Translations under genes and position numbers: made by a program
Shown here: piece after piece, positions 12,501 to 27,500 of the stretch
How the letters are laid out: each line of letters begins with the position of its first letter
Position numbering within the stretch: the stretch's first letter is position 1
The notes under the pieces: model-generated
The model's database searches: none
What the model saw: only the letters and a program-made list of their open reading frames with translations
Told to the model about the DNA's origin: nothing
From: Strix aluco
Taxonomy: Eukaryota; Chordata; Aves; Strigiformes; Strigidae
Assembly (NCBI RefSeq): GCF_031877795.1
Contig: NC_133971.1
Coordinates: forward strand, 3,404,195-3,468,194
Reading direction: 5' to 3'
DNA length: 64,000 bases

Positions 12501-15500
12501 TGAGATTATCATTTATTCACAATGTAGAAGGATTGTCATAGTGATAAATAGGGGTATTTTTCTTCCTTCTTTAAATGAATTATTTGTGCTGGAAAGCCCC
12601 TCTGATTTTGTTTATTCAAACAAAAAGATTTTTATGGTTCATGGAGAAAGTACAGAACATTCACCCCCCGCCTCCCTGGAATCTGCAGTTTGAGAAGCTG
12701 GGCAAAGTGCCTGCATTCTGGAATACTTATCATATGTGTGTCTTGTCCATAGTCCACAGTGCAGCGTTATTTATAATGTATCATTTAAAAGGGGCTTGGA
12801 ATTGGATAATTCAATTCTTCTGTAGATCTTTCAGATCTCACGCGGTTGTAAAACATAGTAAACTATTCTAGTATTCCAGAACACAATTCCCTATCTAACC
12901 ATGAAGACAAAAAATTTGCCTACCAATAAAGCAATAATATAAATCTGAAAATAAATTTTTTTCTCTTTTTTTTTTTTTTTTTTTTAGAGAGAGAATGTGG
13001 GGAGAAAGAGGTGGAGGGAAGAAATGTTTTCAAGGGCCCAGAAGTAATTAAAACATCTTCGGTAGACCATAAGTTAGAGACAAAACTTGGCAAATTTTAA
13101 ATTGATGGATTTAACATCGTCTTCTTTTGTAAACTCTAACAACATCTGAGTTAAAATGAAAATATTAAAAGGAACTAAGAAATATGATTTGCACTTTAGA
13201 TGCACCAGGTCATCCCTTTGTCTGTCTATCAAGATTCCTACCTGGGCTCATCATCTTGGATGACCAGAGTAGCAATAGTTAATCATAGGAAGTAGAGTTA
13301 TGGGGTAATCTAAACTGCAGATGAGAAAATAAGTATAGCAAATACTGATTACAATGCCCAGGATCTTCCATATCAGTATATGGAAGTATATCTTTATATC
13401 TGAACAACAACTTGCTAAAATGTAAGCAAATTTGGTTTTCTGTGGTGAAAAATGAAAGCTTTAATTGGAAAGTAGAAATTCTTTAAATATTTTTGCTGAA
13501 AATTCAGTTTTCTGTCAAAAACATAGTTTTCTTTATTTTTTTCCAGTCAATTTTAATTAACAATGACATTTGTTCCCTTCTTACAAATTCCAGTAGAAAA
13601 AAAGAGGAAAAAACCCAAAAGGGCATATACAGGGAAAACTTGAAAAAATACTTTTGAAGTTTTCTGGCCAAACTTATACATAAATGGAATATATGTTTAA
13701 TTATTTTTAATCTATATTTTCTTGCTTGTAATTTCTAAAATTTGCCATGCTTCTGTAATTTAAGAAACTTAATTTGTTTATATTGAAAGCCACAGAGAAA
13801 GCACACAGAGAAACATACCTCAAAAGGTAACTAACTTCTGCAACATTGATCTTGTTTTGTTAAATTCTGTGATTAATACCTGAATTCTGTTACAACAGCA
13901 TATTTCTTTGAAGTGGCGTAATTAGTAAATAATGATAAAGAATAAAGTTCTTTATGGCATATTTATGGAAGCTGTCTCTAAATAAGAAAATTTTCTTAGT
14001 TACAGAGCTAACCATTTTTTTCCTTTTTTCTTTTTTAACAGATATGATCATTTTAATTAAATTAAAAGGGAAGGAGCCACTACTAAATTATAACCTTTAT
14101 ATTACACAGGCTAAAAAAACACCCCAAAACACAACTGAGATACCTGTACGAGGAAATGAGCACCATTTTGAAGAAATGCATCATTTCTTATTGGTATATT
14201 TAAAGTATCTTGCGTTTTTCCTTCTGGAAACATGAGAATGCTTCTTCTAGACATATTTAGAATGCCATCTTTTGCTCTCTCAGGATCCAGAGCTCCAGCT
14301 GGAATATACAGTGCAGTATAAACCAACTGCACATCTCCAACTGTTCCTCCCTCCCTTGCAAAACTCAAGGATAAAAAGCGTCCCGTTGGATTACTTTCAA
14401 TCTTCTGATTCTCCAAAGGATAAAACCTTATGAGGCCATAAACATCATCACTGTCCTGAATGTAAAACAGAAGCTGCAAAAGAGAAAACAGCATCACTTA
14501 CCCTATGCAACAGTTACTATATGCCATAGTTTTCATGCTTTCACAAAAGCATGTCCTGACTGTCACCATACATTTTTCTCCTTAGTGAATTGGCACTCAA
14601 GAAAGAAATCAGATTGACAGCCCCGAAGTATTCTTTGTACACAAGCAGCACAGCACTGACAGTGGCAACTTTCCCACTATGAATCATCCATGTGCCAGCA
14701 TGAGCTCTGAATAACTGATTTTTTGGTTCAGCAGACAAAGTGAATAATTTAAAAATGTTTCAGATTGTGAAAAATTTCATTTTATTCAACAAGTTCATTG
14801 CAATCACTTTAGAGAAAGACAAAGCAGTGACTCGAGTCACAAAACTGTCAGCAATGCTAGCCACCCTTTCTTTAACAGTTCAAAGGTTACAGTCTTAATC
14901 ACCAACCCCTCCTCTTGAAGTTGTTACTCTGTGTAAAACATTCCAATAATCATTAAGACAGCAAATGAGCAAGTGAAAACAACTTTCCTGCCTTCTCTTA
15001 GCAAGCAGTCACTAAAGACAGCACTTAGGCAATGATATGTATGTTGGGACTAATCTAAGATGAATGATACCACACTAAAAATGTCTGGGTTTGTGTACTA
15101 TACTAAGCCAAATACTTTGGATATGGGTCTATATACTAAGATTATATTCATTAATTTGTTTGATTTATATCAAGCCCAAACCTTTTAGCCAGTTTAGCCA
15201 ATCAATCCATGTTATCAGAACTGGTAGAGTCTCCAATTATTACTGATTATTCCTCCTCTGCTCCGCTCTTGTGAGACCCCCCCTGCAGTGCTGGGTCCAG
15301 CTCTGGGGGCACCAACATCAGAAGGACACGGACCTGCTCAAGCAGGGCCAGAGGAGGCCACGAAGATGCTCAGGGGCGCTGGAGCACCCCCCTGTGAGGA
15401 CAGGCTGAGAGAGGTGGGGGGGTTCCGCTGGAGAAGAGAAGGCTCTGGGGAGACCTTAGAGTGGCCTCACAGGACTGAAAGGGGCTACAGGAAAGGGGGG

Positions 15501-18500
15501 AAGGACTCTTGATCAGGGAGTGCAGGGATAAGAGAAGGGGTTTAAACTAAAAGAGGGAAGATTTAGATTAGCTATAAGGACAAAATTCTTCCCTGTGAGG
15601 GTGGTGAGGCCCTGGCACAGGTTGCCCAGAGAAGCTGTGGCTGCCCCCTCCCTGGAAGGGTTCAAGGCCAGGTTGGACGGGGCTTTGGACAACCTGGGCT
15701 AGTGGAAGGTGTCCCTGCCCATGGCAGGGGGGTTGGGACTAGATGGTCTTTAAGGTCCCTTCCCACCCAAACCATTCTATAATTCTATGATTCTATGATT
15801 ATTACTTCTCCAGAGGAATTCTAAAAGCAAACTTACCTCAGATGGTTCACTGACTTCTGCACCTCCTTGTATTGTATGAGCTAAGAGTTTCAGAAGATAA
15901 GGCTCTGCCTCTTCTGGTATATCATCATCAATAATGTCCAGAGGAAGTGTTACCAGCATCTGCCCTTGATCAAAACATATCTCCCCAGTCTCTGGAACGA
16001 GGTCTGCAGTCACAGGTGAAGGATCACTGCTATTTCGGATTATAACCCAGGTAACAGAAACATTTCCGTGTGTTCCACCATTTCGTACAATCGTGATCTC
16101 TTCAAACCTATGGTTTTGAGTCAAAACAAAAACCCGCAATATAACCATAATTAATATTGGCTTGATTGGCTATCAATTCCCTGAAATATTTACACTGACT
16201 TAAGTGGAATAAATGTTAACTGCTGCAACTGACATTTGAGTCAGGGCTTAAAGTTTGTGACAGCATAATACACACATAAGGCTCCTCTTAGAGCACTTAT
16301 TCATGAGCTCCCTGTAATGACTCTAAAGATATTTGTTAGAAATTATTTTGTTTACAGAGCAAAAGATACTGAGAAGTGAAGACTTGGCATGCTTTACATT
16401 TGTCTTAAGAAATACATGTCAGATTTCAGAAAACCTTTTGTCTATTAACTTTCTACACCATTTTATAGACTATATCAAAATACAGTTGTCAGGCATGAAA
16501 ATTTAAATTATTCCAAATCAGCTATTTGCTTCTGTACTGAAACATTAAGTTAACAATATTTATGATACTGGGAATGTCATGTTTCCTGCATCTGACAAGC
16601 ATATGACTACAACAAAACATCTGGGAATCATGACTTACAAAAATTTAGAAAGCAAGATTTATTTCTTTACTGTGTATAAGAAAGGAAGATGAATACTGAA
16701 GTGCTGGGCTCTACATACTATAATATAATTTCAAAATTGTTTGTAGTATGATGGCTTGATGTATCACCTGTGTCTCTGGGGATGAACTACTATCAGTAGC
16801 TAGCAGTGGACATTTTTATTGAGACTCTCAGTATTGTGTATCGGTCCTGCCTGTAAGATTTGTACAGAGCTTTGATTTTAATCTCTCTGTAAAATTACAA
16901 ATATTTAACTTATTTTTAAGTTTCAGGTAAGTATTTCATGGGAGACACTCAACACTTTTTTTTATTTTTAACCAGGGATTGATTTTATATATCTAGTAAA
17001 TAAAAAGATTTACCAGGGAAGGAAGCCAGAAATATATTCCCCACTTTTATGAACTGGTGTGTGGCAGCATCACAACTTCATTGATTCTGCCTTTAGATTA
17101 AAGGTTTTTCAGTATTCTGATAATGTGATTAAATACTTACAGTTTTTACATACAGTTTACAAATATTAAAATATTTCTTGCATAATTAGACATTCCCACT
17201 TCCTTGAAATCTTTGTAGATATAGTTGATAATAATAACAATACACTAAGCGATTTCTACATTATATTTTCAGTAGTGATTTTATAAATATTTTCAGTGAA
17301 ATACTAAGGATGCTTAATAATCCAAACAAATCTCTTAAACGGATTGGATACTAGTTTTGAAGATCTGCAGTACCTTGAAATTTGGTCTTCATCAATGATA
17401 ACAGTCTGAGCAAACAGGATACTGTTGATTGATAGCACCCCATAGGGTTTATCATTTGGTTGGATGGTGACATGAACAACAGATGGATTAACCAAAACAG
17501 CGTCTCCCTGCAAAGTCTCCTTAAGAAGCATAATCTGAAAGGTCTCAGCAATTTCTGGTATGGCATCATCAAGGATCTTAAATTTCATATGTGTTTCATG
17601 AACTAGAGGTGGGAAAACAATAGTTGTATTTGGCTGTAGATCTAGGAAGTCTACATTAAGCTGCGCGTGTGCTGTTGAATTCCCCGTTATGATGGCGTAA
17701 CTGACAGAGACTTCATGTTCATCAGGTCCAATTAATCTTCCACTGACATCCTTACCACGAACCACTTGTATTGTCAACACACCAACTTCCTCAGGCACCA
17801 TATAAGCACTCTGAACAAAACGCACAGGACTGTCATTTTTCTTAATAATAATCTGAACAGAATCTTTTGTGTTGTTGATTTCAGCCCCTCCCTCCACGCT
17901 CTTCAGATGAACAACAAACAATTCATCATTTTCAGGTATCTGGAAAAATAATATTAGCAACTGGGTGTAAGTCATATTTCAAATACATGCAGAACACTCT
18001 TATTGAGAAATAAGTTTTATATATTTTATGGAAAAGGGAAATAACACAAACTTGACAATTCATTTCATACTAAAACAAACAGGAGAGAAGTCTTGCTTTT
18101 AACTTTGGTTGAAAATCCCTTCTCAAAATTGAATGTTTCCATTTTCTAAAACATACTTTTTGCTCTGGCAATATGAAAAAGAGTGGAAAGCCAAACAAAA
18201 GCAAAAAAAAACTAGGCAAGAATCAGAAAAAGCTGGATCTTTCCAACTTGAGACTATGAGGAGATCCAAACTCTGCTTTTGGAAGCCACCTTTCTTTGGA
18301 AACATTCTTCCCAGTTATTTAGATTTACATCTTGATTTTCTGATATTCATACTAATTGACCTCTATGGATGCCTGAGAGAATACAGGAACAACTTATGGA
18401 CACAACCTACCTCAGCCCATCCATTCGTATACAAATGGAAAAGGAACACTTCCTATGTTCAGACACACACACATCCCCAGAGAAAGCTTCCGTCACAGAT

Positions 18501-21500
18501 CTGAGAACGTGTTTTCTGGTGCTTTGCAATTATTTAGGCTTGGGCACTTCTACAAAAGGACTGTTTAGAACTACATTTTAGTTTTAGCTATTTCTTCTCC
18601 CATATCTGATGCAGCAGACAATAAAGAATGGCTTATAAAGCATAAATTACAGAACCTAAGGATGAGATTTTTGCTTTATATTACTACATTTTATTCCCGA
18701 AATCTTGATTTTCTAAACCTATTTAACTGAAAAATATGATTATTTTATTAATATATATAGGTAGAAAGTAAATCTTTTAAAACTATGATGTTTGCGTGTC
18801 ATTCTAGCTGTGGACTTCTGGAAACTAGTATTCTATGAGGACAAAATTACTTATTTTTTGCTAAGGGTGATGCTCTGTTATAAAGTTGACAAATTCTTTT
18901 CATGCGCTTTTGTTTACCAAGCTAAAAAAGTTCTGAAAACCCTGCTGTCCAATATTTCTTCTCATTCACACTCATTTGTTAATTGGCCACCCTCAGATCC
19001 TTTTCGAGGACTAAAAGAGTGGGCATGCAACTGCCTTTATAGCTGATGCCAATTCTGTCCCTTGTTTGGCTTGTGGCACTTAAAACTTGCATAATGTTGT
19101 TGACTGCTGCAGGTTTTTTTGTCAACATGAGATCTGGAAGCTCTCAGTCACCTCTGTCCTATACTGACACACCACACAATTATTTTACCTTATTAGAATA
19201 GATTATGTTTCATTTAGTTCACTAATTAATATACAATCTTGCACCATAAAAACATACATTTAGGTGAGAGCCAAGATGTATCCACAATTGTAGTTGTAGT
19301 TTACATCTTAGTATCTCATGTAAATGTCACATTCTGGACTTCTTAATGGCATCATGATTGATCAGTAAAAGTCCCAGTCAAACTTCAAAGACAACACTAT
19401 AAAAGATTTCCAGTGCTGACTCGCCTCTTTCATTTTCTCTTAACAAAGTTTTCATTATTCCTCACTAAAAAAGGAAATGTATACAATAAAATTACTGTAA
19501 ATGTAGTGCTGTGATCAGATCTGCAGTCCCCAATTTCTGTAGGAAAAGGGTTACTCCACTCAGAAAAATACTTGTTTTGTTGTTTTTCTTAACTTCAGAT
19601 CCTAAAAGCTCAAACTAAGTTCTGAGAGTAACATTGGATTCTTGTGAATTCCATCATCATCATCAATAAAGATTTTTTACTCAAAATTAACCTTTCATGT
19701 ACTCCTGTGGAAGACTTTAACTGAGTGGACCAGCCACAGTTATACAGATTAAATTCTGAGAAACAGAGCTTTGAGAGCATTTCTCAGAGGAAAAAACCCC
19801 CACACCCTCCCAAAAAGCCTAACAATTTATTTCTGTGTATAAGCTAACAGAAATATGAAAAAAAAAAAAAAATTGCTTTAAAGTTGCTCATTTCTGAGAC
19901 AGGCACTTTTTTGCTAATTTTTTCTTGTGAATTTCTTTATTAAGCTATTCTTTATCATATTTACTTATTTTGGTACCTCTGTTTTCCCTCTCAACCCCAT
20001 TATAAATTTAAAAAAAAAAAAAACATAGGAAAAAAAGCATAAGAAAAATGAAAATCACATTGAAAAGTAGAAGAATATGTTTTGTTTACTCTGAAGTAGA
20101 AAGAAAGGCTCACAACATAGAAACATCTTTTTCTGAAAGACCAAGCTAAAAATTGAAATTTTTTAATTATCACATAGTGTTTACGCTCTTCACAAGATTG
20201 CCTGTTTCTTTTAGGAATCTTATCTATTTTTAGTATTTTTAAAAATATGTTTCTATCTTGAAACATATCTATATAAAAACACACAAATTTTGTCAATCTA
20301 TCTTTTCCCTCTGAATATTCAATGTGTTACATTCTTTCTTTAGTGGCAAACATAACATGTCTGATCTTCACACAAGTGAGAGCCAACCAAATTACCAAAG
20401 AATAAACTGGATTCTTATGCACCGTTAACTGAAGGCAGAAGAACTGCACAGACAACACTGAGGATGTAATCAAAGCTGCATCATGTAAGCAATGTTATAT
20501 TTAGGTTCCTTTTGCTTAAACAATTAATAAAGACAAAAAGTATAGACTGAGTTCATTATGCAAACATAGCCTGAATTTGCAAGGCAGACAATCAGGGAAA
20601 AGCAGAGCACATTCAAAAAGAAATATAGAAATGTTAAATATAGAAAGGACAGACTAATAGATAAACCTATATATAGTTCAAGAACATCATCCTTGGCCAT
20701 ACAACAAGGACCTCTGTATTCCATCTGAAAAAAAAAGTACAATGCTTTCCTGACTATTTATACATTTACTGCAGCAGCACCTAACAGGTCTAGTCAGAGC
20801 AGCCAGGATATGTTCAGAAACTAAAAATATTCACTGATGAGAATTACAGAGATAGCATTAGAAGAAGTAAAAATGAGAGCCCATAGAGCCAAAATTTAAC
20901 AACACTTTATTAAGTAGAAGCACTTTTAACCTTATTTAAACCCAGCATTTTTGTAATTTATTACCCCAAGTCTCTCCAGAAGAGCAGTCAACCTTCTACA
21001 TAAACAAACCAAAAATGAAGTCGGTTTGTTCTTACCTCATCATCAAGCACTGTTAAATTATAAATCAGCATTGATCTCCCAGGGGTAAATGTAATATTAC
21101 CCCTAGCTGGACTTAAGTCTTCTTCGGCTGGGTTTGGTCCATCTATCTGCAAAAAATTGATTTTTACAATAAGAAATATATAAAACAGGAGTACTAATTG
21201 AACACAAGTACAATAATCAATATACGGTTTGTGACACACATAACAAACGATTATCCAGTCATCTCCTGCTCACAGGCACACACATTCAGTTGTGAAAATC
21301 TGCTCTTTTTTAGCAGATGGAGTAAGTCAGAGTAACCACTCTGAAGAAATGATGTATTGCCAGAAAAAGAGGAAGAAAACTACTTCCATATAGACCTATG
21401 AGAACTCTGGTAGCTACTGATGCATAACTGACTCTTTTACATAACAGAAAGGATATGCATTCTAATTCAGTTTAAATCACTAATATTTCATAATAGATTC

Positions 21501-24500
21501 CAAGATAAAATAATAGCAGTTACTGGTTTTGTGTCCTTTCTATCTTGACTTGTGATATTAAGGAAATTACAGTTAATACTGAAACCTAAAAGACTAGGAA
21601 GACCCTTAGAGGCAATATGTTGTGGTTTTTTAAACGATGTTGTAAATTTTTTTCAACATATGTATATAAACTACACTGTGAGATGGACTTGATTAATTGT
21701 GCAGATAGTAAAATTTACTGGGCCTTAAAAAAACAATAGATCTGCAATAAACTACACAGTGAATCTCATTCTGTACATTAACTATACATGTTCTATTTAG
21801 TATGCAATGAAACTCAGTACAAATCTTTTGAGATTTTGACAGGTCTAGATTAAACCCTTGATGACATATAAGGCCAGACAACTGATAAAGAAATATCCAT
21901 ATGAAAGAATTTATATGTAATTTTAAGGTATGTAATAGAATCTGAGCTAGATAGGGAAAAAAACCAAACAAACAACAGAAAAACAATAAAGGCAATAACT
22001 ATATCACATTCAAATCAAGTACATAAATAATGGCCTAAATATTCAACATGAGTAATTATCCTGAAAGGTTTCATTTCCTGGGAATTCAAACTACAGTCTG
22101 ACAGATACAGGATTTCACTACTGAGCTCTCATATGTTCAAAGTTGGCACAAGCATTAAAGACTCACTCAGATGCTTATTTGTAAAATATAGATAAATTTT
22201 GAAGAAATATAAAATAACACATTTCTTATACATGTAATACACATTGTTTACTTGGAATACCAATTAATGCTGCCTCAAATATCTTCCTAAATGACAGATA
22301 ATACTAATTTTTCTCTAGTACCTCTTCATTTTTTCTCAAATTAAACTGTCAGATAATTACAATATTTTCTATTTGACAGGTCATATCCTTCCATTTTATG
22401 AAACAGATTTAACAAATGTAGACATAGGTATTCTGCCCCTCTTTCAATTTTATAAACACTGTGATAAGTTACAATTACGGCCTCACAGTTTCATCCAACA
22501 GATTAAGGTATGAAGCTTTTTTGATAAACTCACCTCAAAAGTTACGATGACCGTCCCATAGGTTCCTCTCTCCCTAATTAGAGTGAGAGGCACAAATTCA
22601 TTTCTGCCCCTGGGCTCATTCACTGTGATTAAGGCAGACTAATGAGGAAGAAAAGGGACAGGCAATCAGGCACAGATCAAATATCACAGCAGAGGAAGAA
22701 ACTGTTACCATAGAAATACCAAACTCCCACAGACAAATTAATCCAATCTGCAAACCAGTCCACTGATGGCATACATTTCCTAGCAACCAATTAGTTCAGC
22801 TAATAAAAAGCTTGAAAAATTTCAGATAAAAAAAATATCGTAAGTTATGCAAGTAGAGTGTTTTGGTTTTGTCTAAATTAACGTAGTCAATATACATGAA
22901 GCACTGGCTTATTAGCAGTGGTATTTATAGGAGCTCCTAACCCCATTAAAAATAGGTTTTCTCCATTAAAAAGTCATTTATTAAATAACTAGCTATAAAT
23001 GGACTCTGTCTATCAAACTGTTGTAGCTGAAAGATTTCGAAGAATTACACCAATTCAAGGAGGAGCATGGCTTAGTACTGTGGTGCTAAAAATTTCTCAT
23101 GTTCTTGTGCTTTTTCAGGGATGTCCTCTAGGAAGATTATATTGTCATAATGCTGTCAATAAGGCATGGTTTCTCTTTCTACTAACACGAACTCTGTATT
23201 ATTGCAGATATCCTCCACGCTACTAGAGTCACACCAGTGTCTTATCACAGAAGGTAATGTACAGTGCATACATCATGATACTGTTCTCTCAGCTTCAGAG
23301 TGAAGTATAAAATTGCTCACTAAAGATGGGAAAATGTATATATCCTCAAGATTTCCAAATCACATCTTTAACTTTCCTGTGGTATTACTCCTCACTTCTT
23401 CCCTACAATATTTAGATCTTGACTTACAGATGAGGGAAAGTGGGACTGAACAGCTTTTAAAATTTTTATATTTAAGATGAGCAACATAGATATTCATCTA
23501 AGTGTGAAGGTCTCAGGCTGTGTCTTAACACCTAAAAGCATATAGAAGTATTAAAGCTGTCTATATGTGTGAATTACATACATATGTATGAATTACCTCT
23601 AGAGATCTTTTCAAAGGTGTAACTCAGAATCAGTTTTCAAGGGATTCAGCTGAATAACTAACCAGCATCTTTGACAGTTTCACTTTTACGCTTTCTAAAA
23701 TTTTCACATATACCATATAAAAAGCCATACCATGTTAAAAGAAATTATTCCAAAGGCATTGTCATTTGATAAGATTGTTACAGTGACAGATTTGGGTGAG
23801 CCAAGCTTTATCGTTGCGGATGGTTTCTAAAATTAACAAAACAAAATAAGGTATTAAGTATGGTGACAGGCAGAAAACACACATTTTCATTTTGTTGTCT
23901 TTTAAGAGTAAATATTAGCCTATAACAAGCTGTACATCTTTTCATTATATATTACAGTGAAAATTATTTAGAGCAACAGAATGCACCAAAATAAATCTTA
24001 CTGAGGAAATACACTCTATACGGTCAACAACAAAGTGCTTAAAAGAAACTTTGTAAATTATTAATCATGGTTTAGCAATCCATTAATGATACCATAGCAC
24101 TAGGGAACTAGGTATGAAGCATGTAACACCATGCCAGGAACTCCAAAGCTGTTCTTTTTTTCTTAACATTTGTATAAAACAAACTGTGTTAGGTTTAGGG
24201 TTAGTTTGTTTATACAAACATTTGTATAAAACATACTGAGATATCAGCTAAAGGAACCAAATTTTTACAGTGTTGTAAAAATGAGCTACATTTACAAATC
24301 AAAGGAAGAAGGGAGGGAAAATATGCATTTTTATATTCACTGCAAATGTCCCAAGATGTGTAATAAGTGGCAATAAAATATGAAATTTATCTTTACTCAA
24401 CTGACATCCAACTTAGTCATGAACTGTTATCTAAAAAAGTGAATGTGAACCCCTCTCTGTGAGACAGAACAATATGAAGAGACTTACTGAATAAGTATTT

Positions 24501-27500
24501 TAAAAATGAGTTGTTTTTAGCTAAGTCTCGTTCACCCTCTGCTTCTGGAGGACTGGAAGTCATCCTCTTTCTTTTACTACTTCCACCCTCTCTTACAGGT
24601 ACGGTCTATGCAGGAAAACAGGAAAGGCTGAGAGTCTCTTCACGACCTGCCTCTTCCGGCCTCTGCTACACCACCAAACGTCCACAGCTGAACGCAGTGC
24701 CCGATGATGTTTCAGACTATGTCTATACTGCACAGCAACCTCACACAGAGACATCCACAGGAACGGCAAAACCTTCTAAAGAGCAGTCAGTACCATCCCG
24801 GCTAACCTCCAGATTTTAGTTCTTCCCTATTAGGATTCAGACTGACAAGCAGTACAACTACACTGAAATCTATGGAATACCAGTCACTTCTGTCAGATTA
24901 CCCACTGGGGTGCAGAGAAATTGAAAAATTGAGACTTACTAGTAGCGTCAAGTAAAACGTGAATGTCTCATCAGCCTCTGGAAGATCATCATCACAGACA
25001 GATATATACACTGTTCGGTTTGTTTCTGTATCAGGTATAAATGCAGCTGCGTATGTGTCAAAAAAGTCTCCTGTGTTTTCGCCATCAATCTGCAATAAAT
25101 ACACAACTGAATGCCATCTTCTTCTTCCCCCACTATCTTCTATAATATTATTCTGGACTCATTTAACAGACTTCAGACTTCAGACTCTTTGCACGTAATT
25201 CTTCCCACGGTTTCCTCTGCTGTCATACAGTTAATTTCTGGACAGAAGGTATAGATTATAGACCCTTGTATCCGTGCTGAGTAACCAGGAAAAAAAAAAA
25301 AAAAAAAAACCAAACCAAAACAAACACAACACTTTATTCAGAACCATTTATGACTGTCTTCCTTGTAACTGGGTATCTTTTGAGTAACACACCATATGAC
25401 CAGTTTTTCAGCAGAAAAGCTCTTCCTAGCACAGATCTGTATACCTCACAACACCCTACCTGAATCAAACTTACCTTAAGATATAACTGCCCTCTGCCTT
25501 CCTGTCTCACTCTGGGGACGAGAAGGAGCCTAGGAGTTTAACCTAGTTTACCATTTTGATTGCCAAAGTTGGCAAGATAAAGTCTTCTATAATGAAGAGC
25601 CCTGTTTTCATTTCAGTCAACAAAAGAAAATCCCACTGATTCTACTGTTAAGTAAGGTGGTTAGAAGAGAGATTACAAAAGCAGTAGTGTCAGGACAGCA
25701 ACAAGTCTAGGTTAAGTTTACAGTTGGCAGCTGAGACTAAATGGAGAGAAGCAACTGAACCAGCATAGCTGCCACACCTGAAATTACCATCCTCATAGGC
25801 ACTAAAGGTTTGAATGAACCATTGTGAAAAAGGTTATTCTTTGTTCAAGAACAGTGAAATTAGAAGTTCAGTGAAGAGGAAACAAAGTATGGAAGGTATT
25901 TTTGCAGCTCTCACCTATCACTGGACATACTGGCCACTGCTTTTTATGTATCTGAGCCAACACCAGGCTTAACCAAAAAAGCTCTTACAAAAAACAGGCT
26001 ACAAACATCTTCCTAAAAGAGCTGATCACAATATTCATGTTAGAAACAAATTTAGGAATTTCAGGTCCTTAATAAGGAAACTAAGTTGCTCTGCTTGTTA
26101 CACCAGTAAAGAGCACTAGTTTCAAAGTACAATCACATTTTCTCAAGATCTTCTCCTCAGATGTTAATAACGTGTGAAATCCCTACAGATCAATTGCTAT
26201 TCCACATAATTTCTAAGACATATATTTTTCATACTTAGTTACAGGAGAATAAATATTGTGCAGAAAGAGATAATTTCTTTTGTCTACAGACTGTAGAAAT
26301 TCCTAAGCAGTACATCTTCTCTGGCACACTGCTGTGTTCTCGTGTAGTACTCATACCACATATCATCTTACTCCATACACATATGGTATAGCATGCTCTA
26401 AGGGGTTTAAACTTTTAAAGGGAATTGAGATCATGGTTAATAACAGCTAAGAAATACAGGAAATAATGTAAAACTACTAACTCTGATCTCCAAGTGAACA
26501 ATGTAATTTTTAAAATTCATATGGAAATCTGACTTAAACAGTGAAGTAGCTGTTAAATTGCTGGTTCTACAGTAATCTAAAAAAGGAAAAATTGTTATAT
26601 ACCTACATTTTCAGTATGAGCTCACAGCCACAATCAAAATCAAACCAGTTTGGACTTCTGCTTGACCAGTAGGAGCTGGCTCACCGTAGAGATGTTTATA
26701 CCATTATTTTGAAACTACTGATGCAGCCAGCAGGGATTTACTCAGTTACAGAAACTGGGTGTTGTTTCTTCAAAGTGAAGCACTGTCTCAGGGAAATACC
26801 ACCCTCTTTTTCACTGGCTTGATAAAAACAGGCAACATTCAAAACTTCAGAAAGATAGTATTTACTGAGAATATAATTGGCATAGTTTCTTACCGACACA
26901 ATTGCTGTGATGTTAGCAGGCTTCCCTGTCCTTTCAATTACAAGACGTATAACAGTTGTACTTGTTTCATTAACTACGAACTCTGTTTGTCCGCTGAACC
27001 TCACTTCTGTTTCTCCAGATGCGAAATGAATGAGTAATGCTAAAAGCAAATAAACTAATAAAAAAGCAGAGGGCATCCCTATAGAAAAAGAAAAGAATAA
27101 TTAAAAATAAATTGTGAATCTAAAATACATAAAACATTCCTGGTCGACCTTACCAATCCAACCCTTCTCAGCCCTTCAAATGTGGTGATTATCTTGTGAG
27201 CTTCACAAATTAGATGAAAACATGCACAGATCTCAGCTATAACCAAGTCAGATAATGTAATTATCATCTACATCTAATTCTATTTTCATAATTTTCATCC
27301 AGTGATTTTCTAGACAGTATTTATCAACTTTTTTCAAGTGGAGGAATACTTTCAAGAAAGAAAGTAACATCTCTTAAGAAAAAACAATGACATTTCCACA
27401 ATTGTTTCCATTGTCAACCAAGAAATAATTAGCTTAAAGGTTGACAGTTTTATTTCCACTTTATTTGCTCTCTTGATTCTCTTTAGAAATAAACATGAAT

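Noticed and set aside
15288-15512. Plus-strand ORF of 74 codons
   Set aside because: It is inside the CR1 3' region, whose GC-rich sequence stays open by chance in this frame; it is not the reverse transcriptase frame of a working element.
17351-17572. Minus-strand ORF of 73 codons inside ADGRV1 exon 7
   Set aside because: It is a shadow frame of the real exon, which reads as Calx-beta sequence in a different frame.
24511-24819. Plus-strand ORF of 102 codons with a hydrophobic start
   Set aside because: It is antisense in ADGRV1 intron 3 and has no recognised domain, promoter or splice support.
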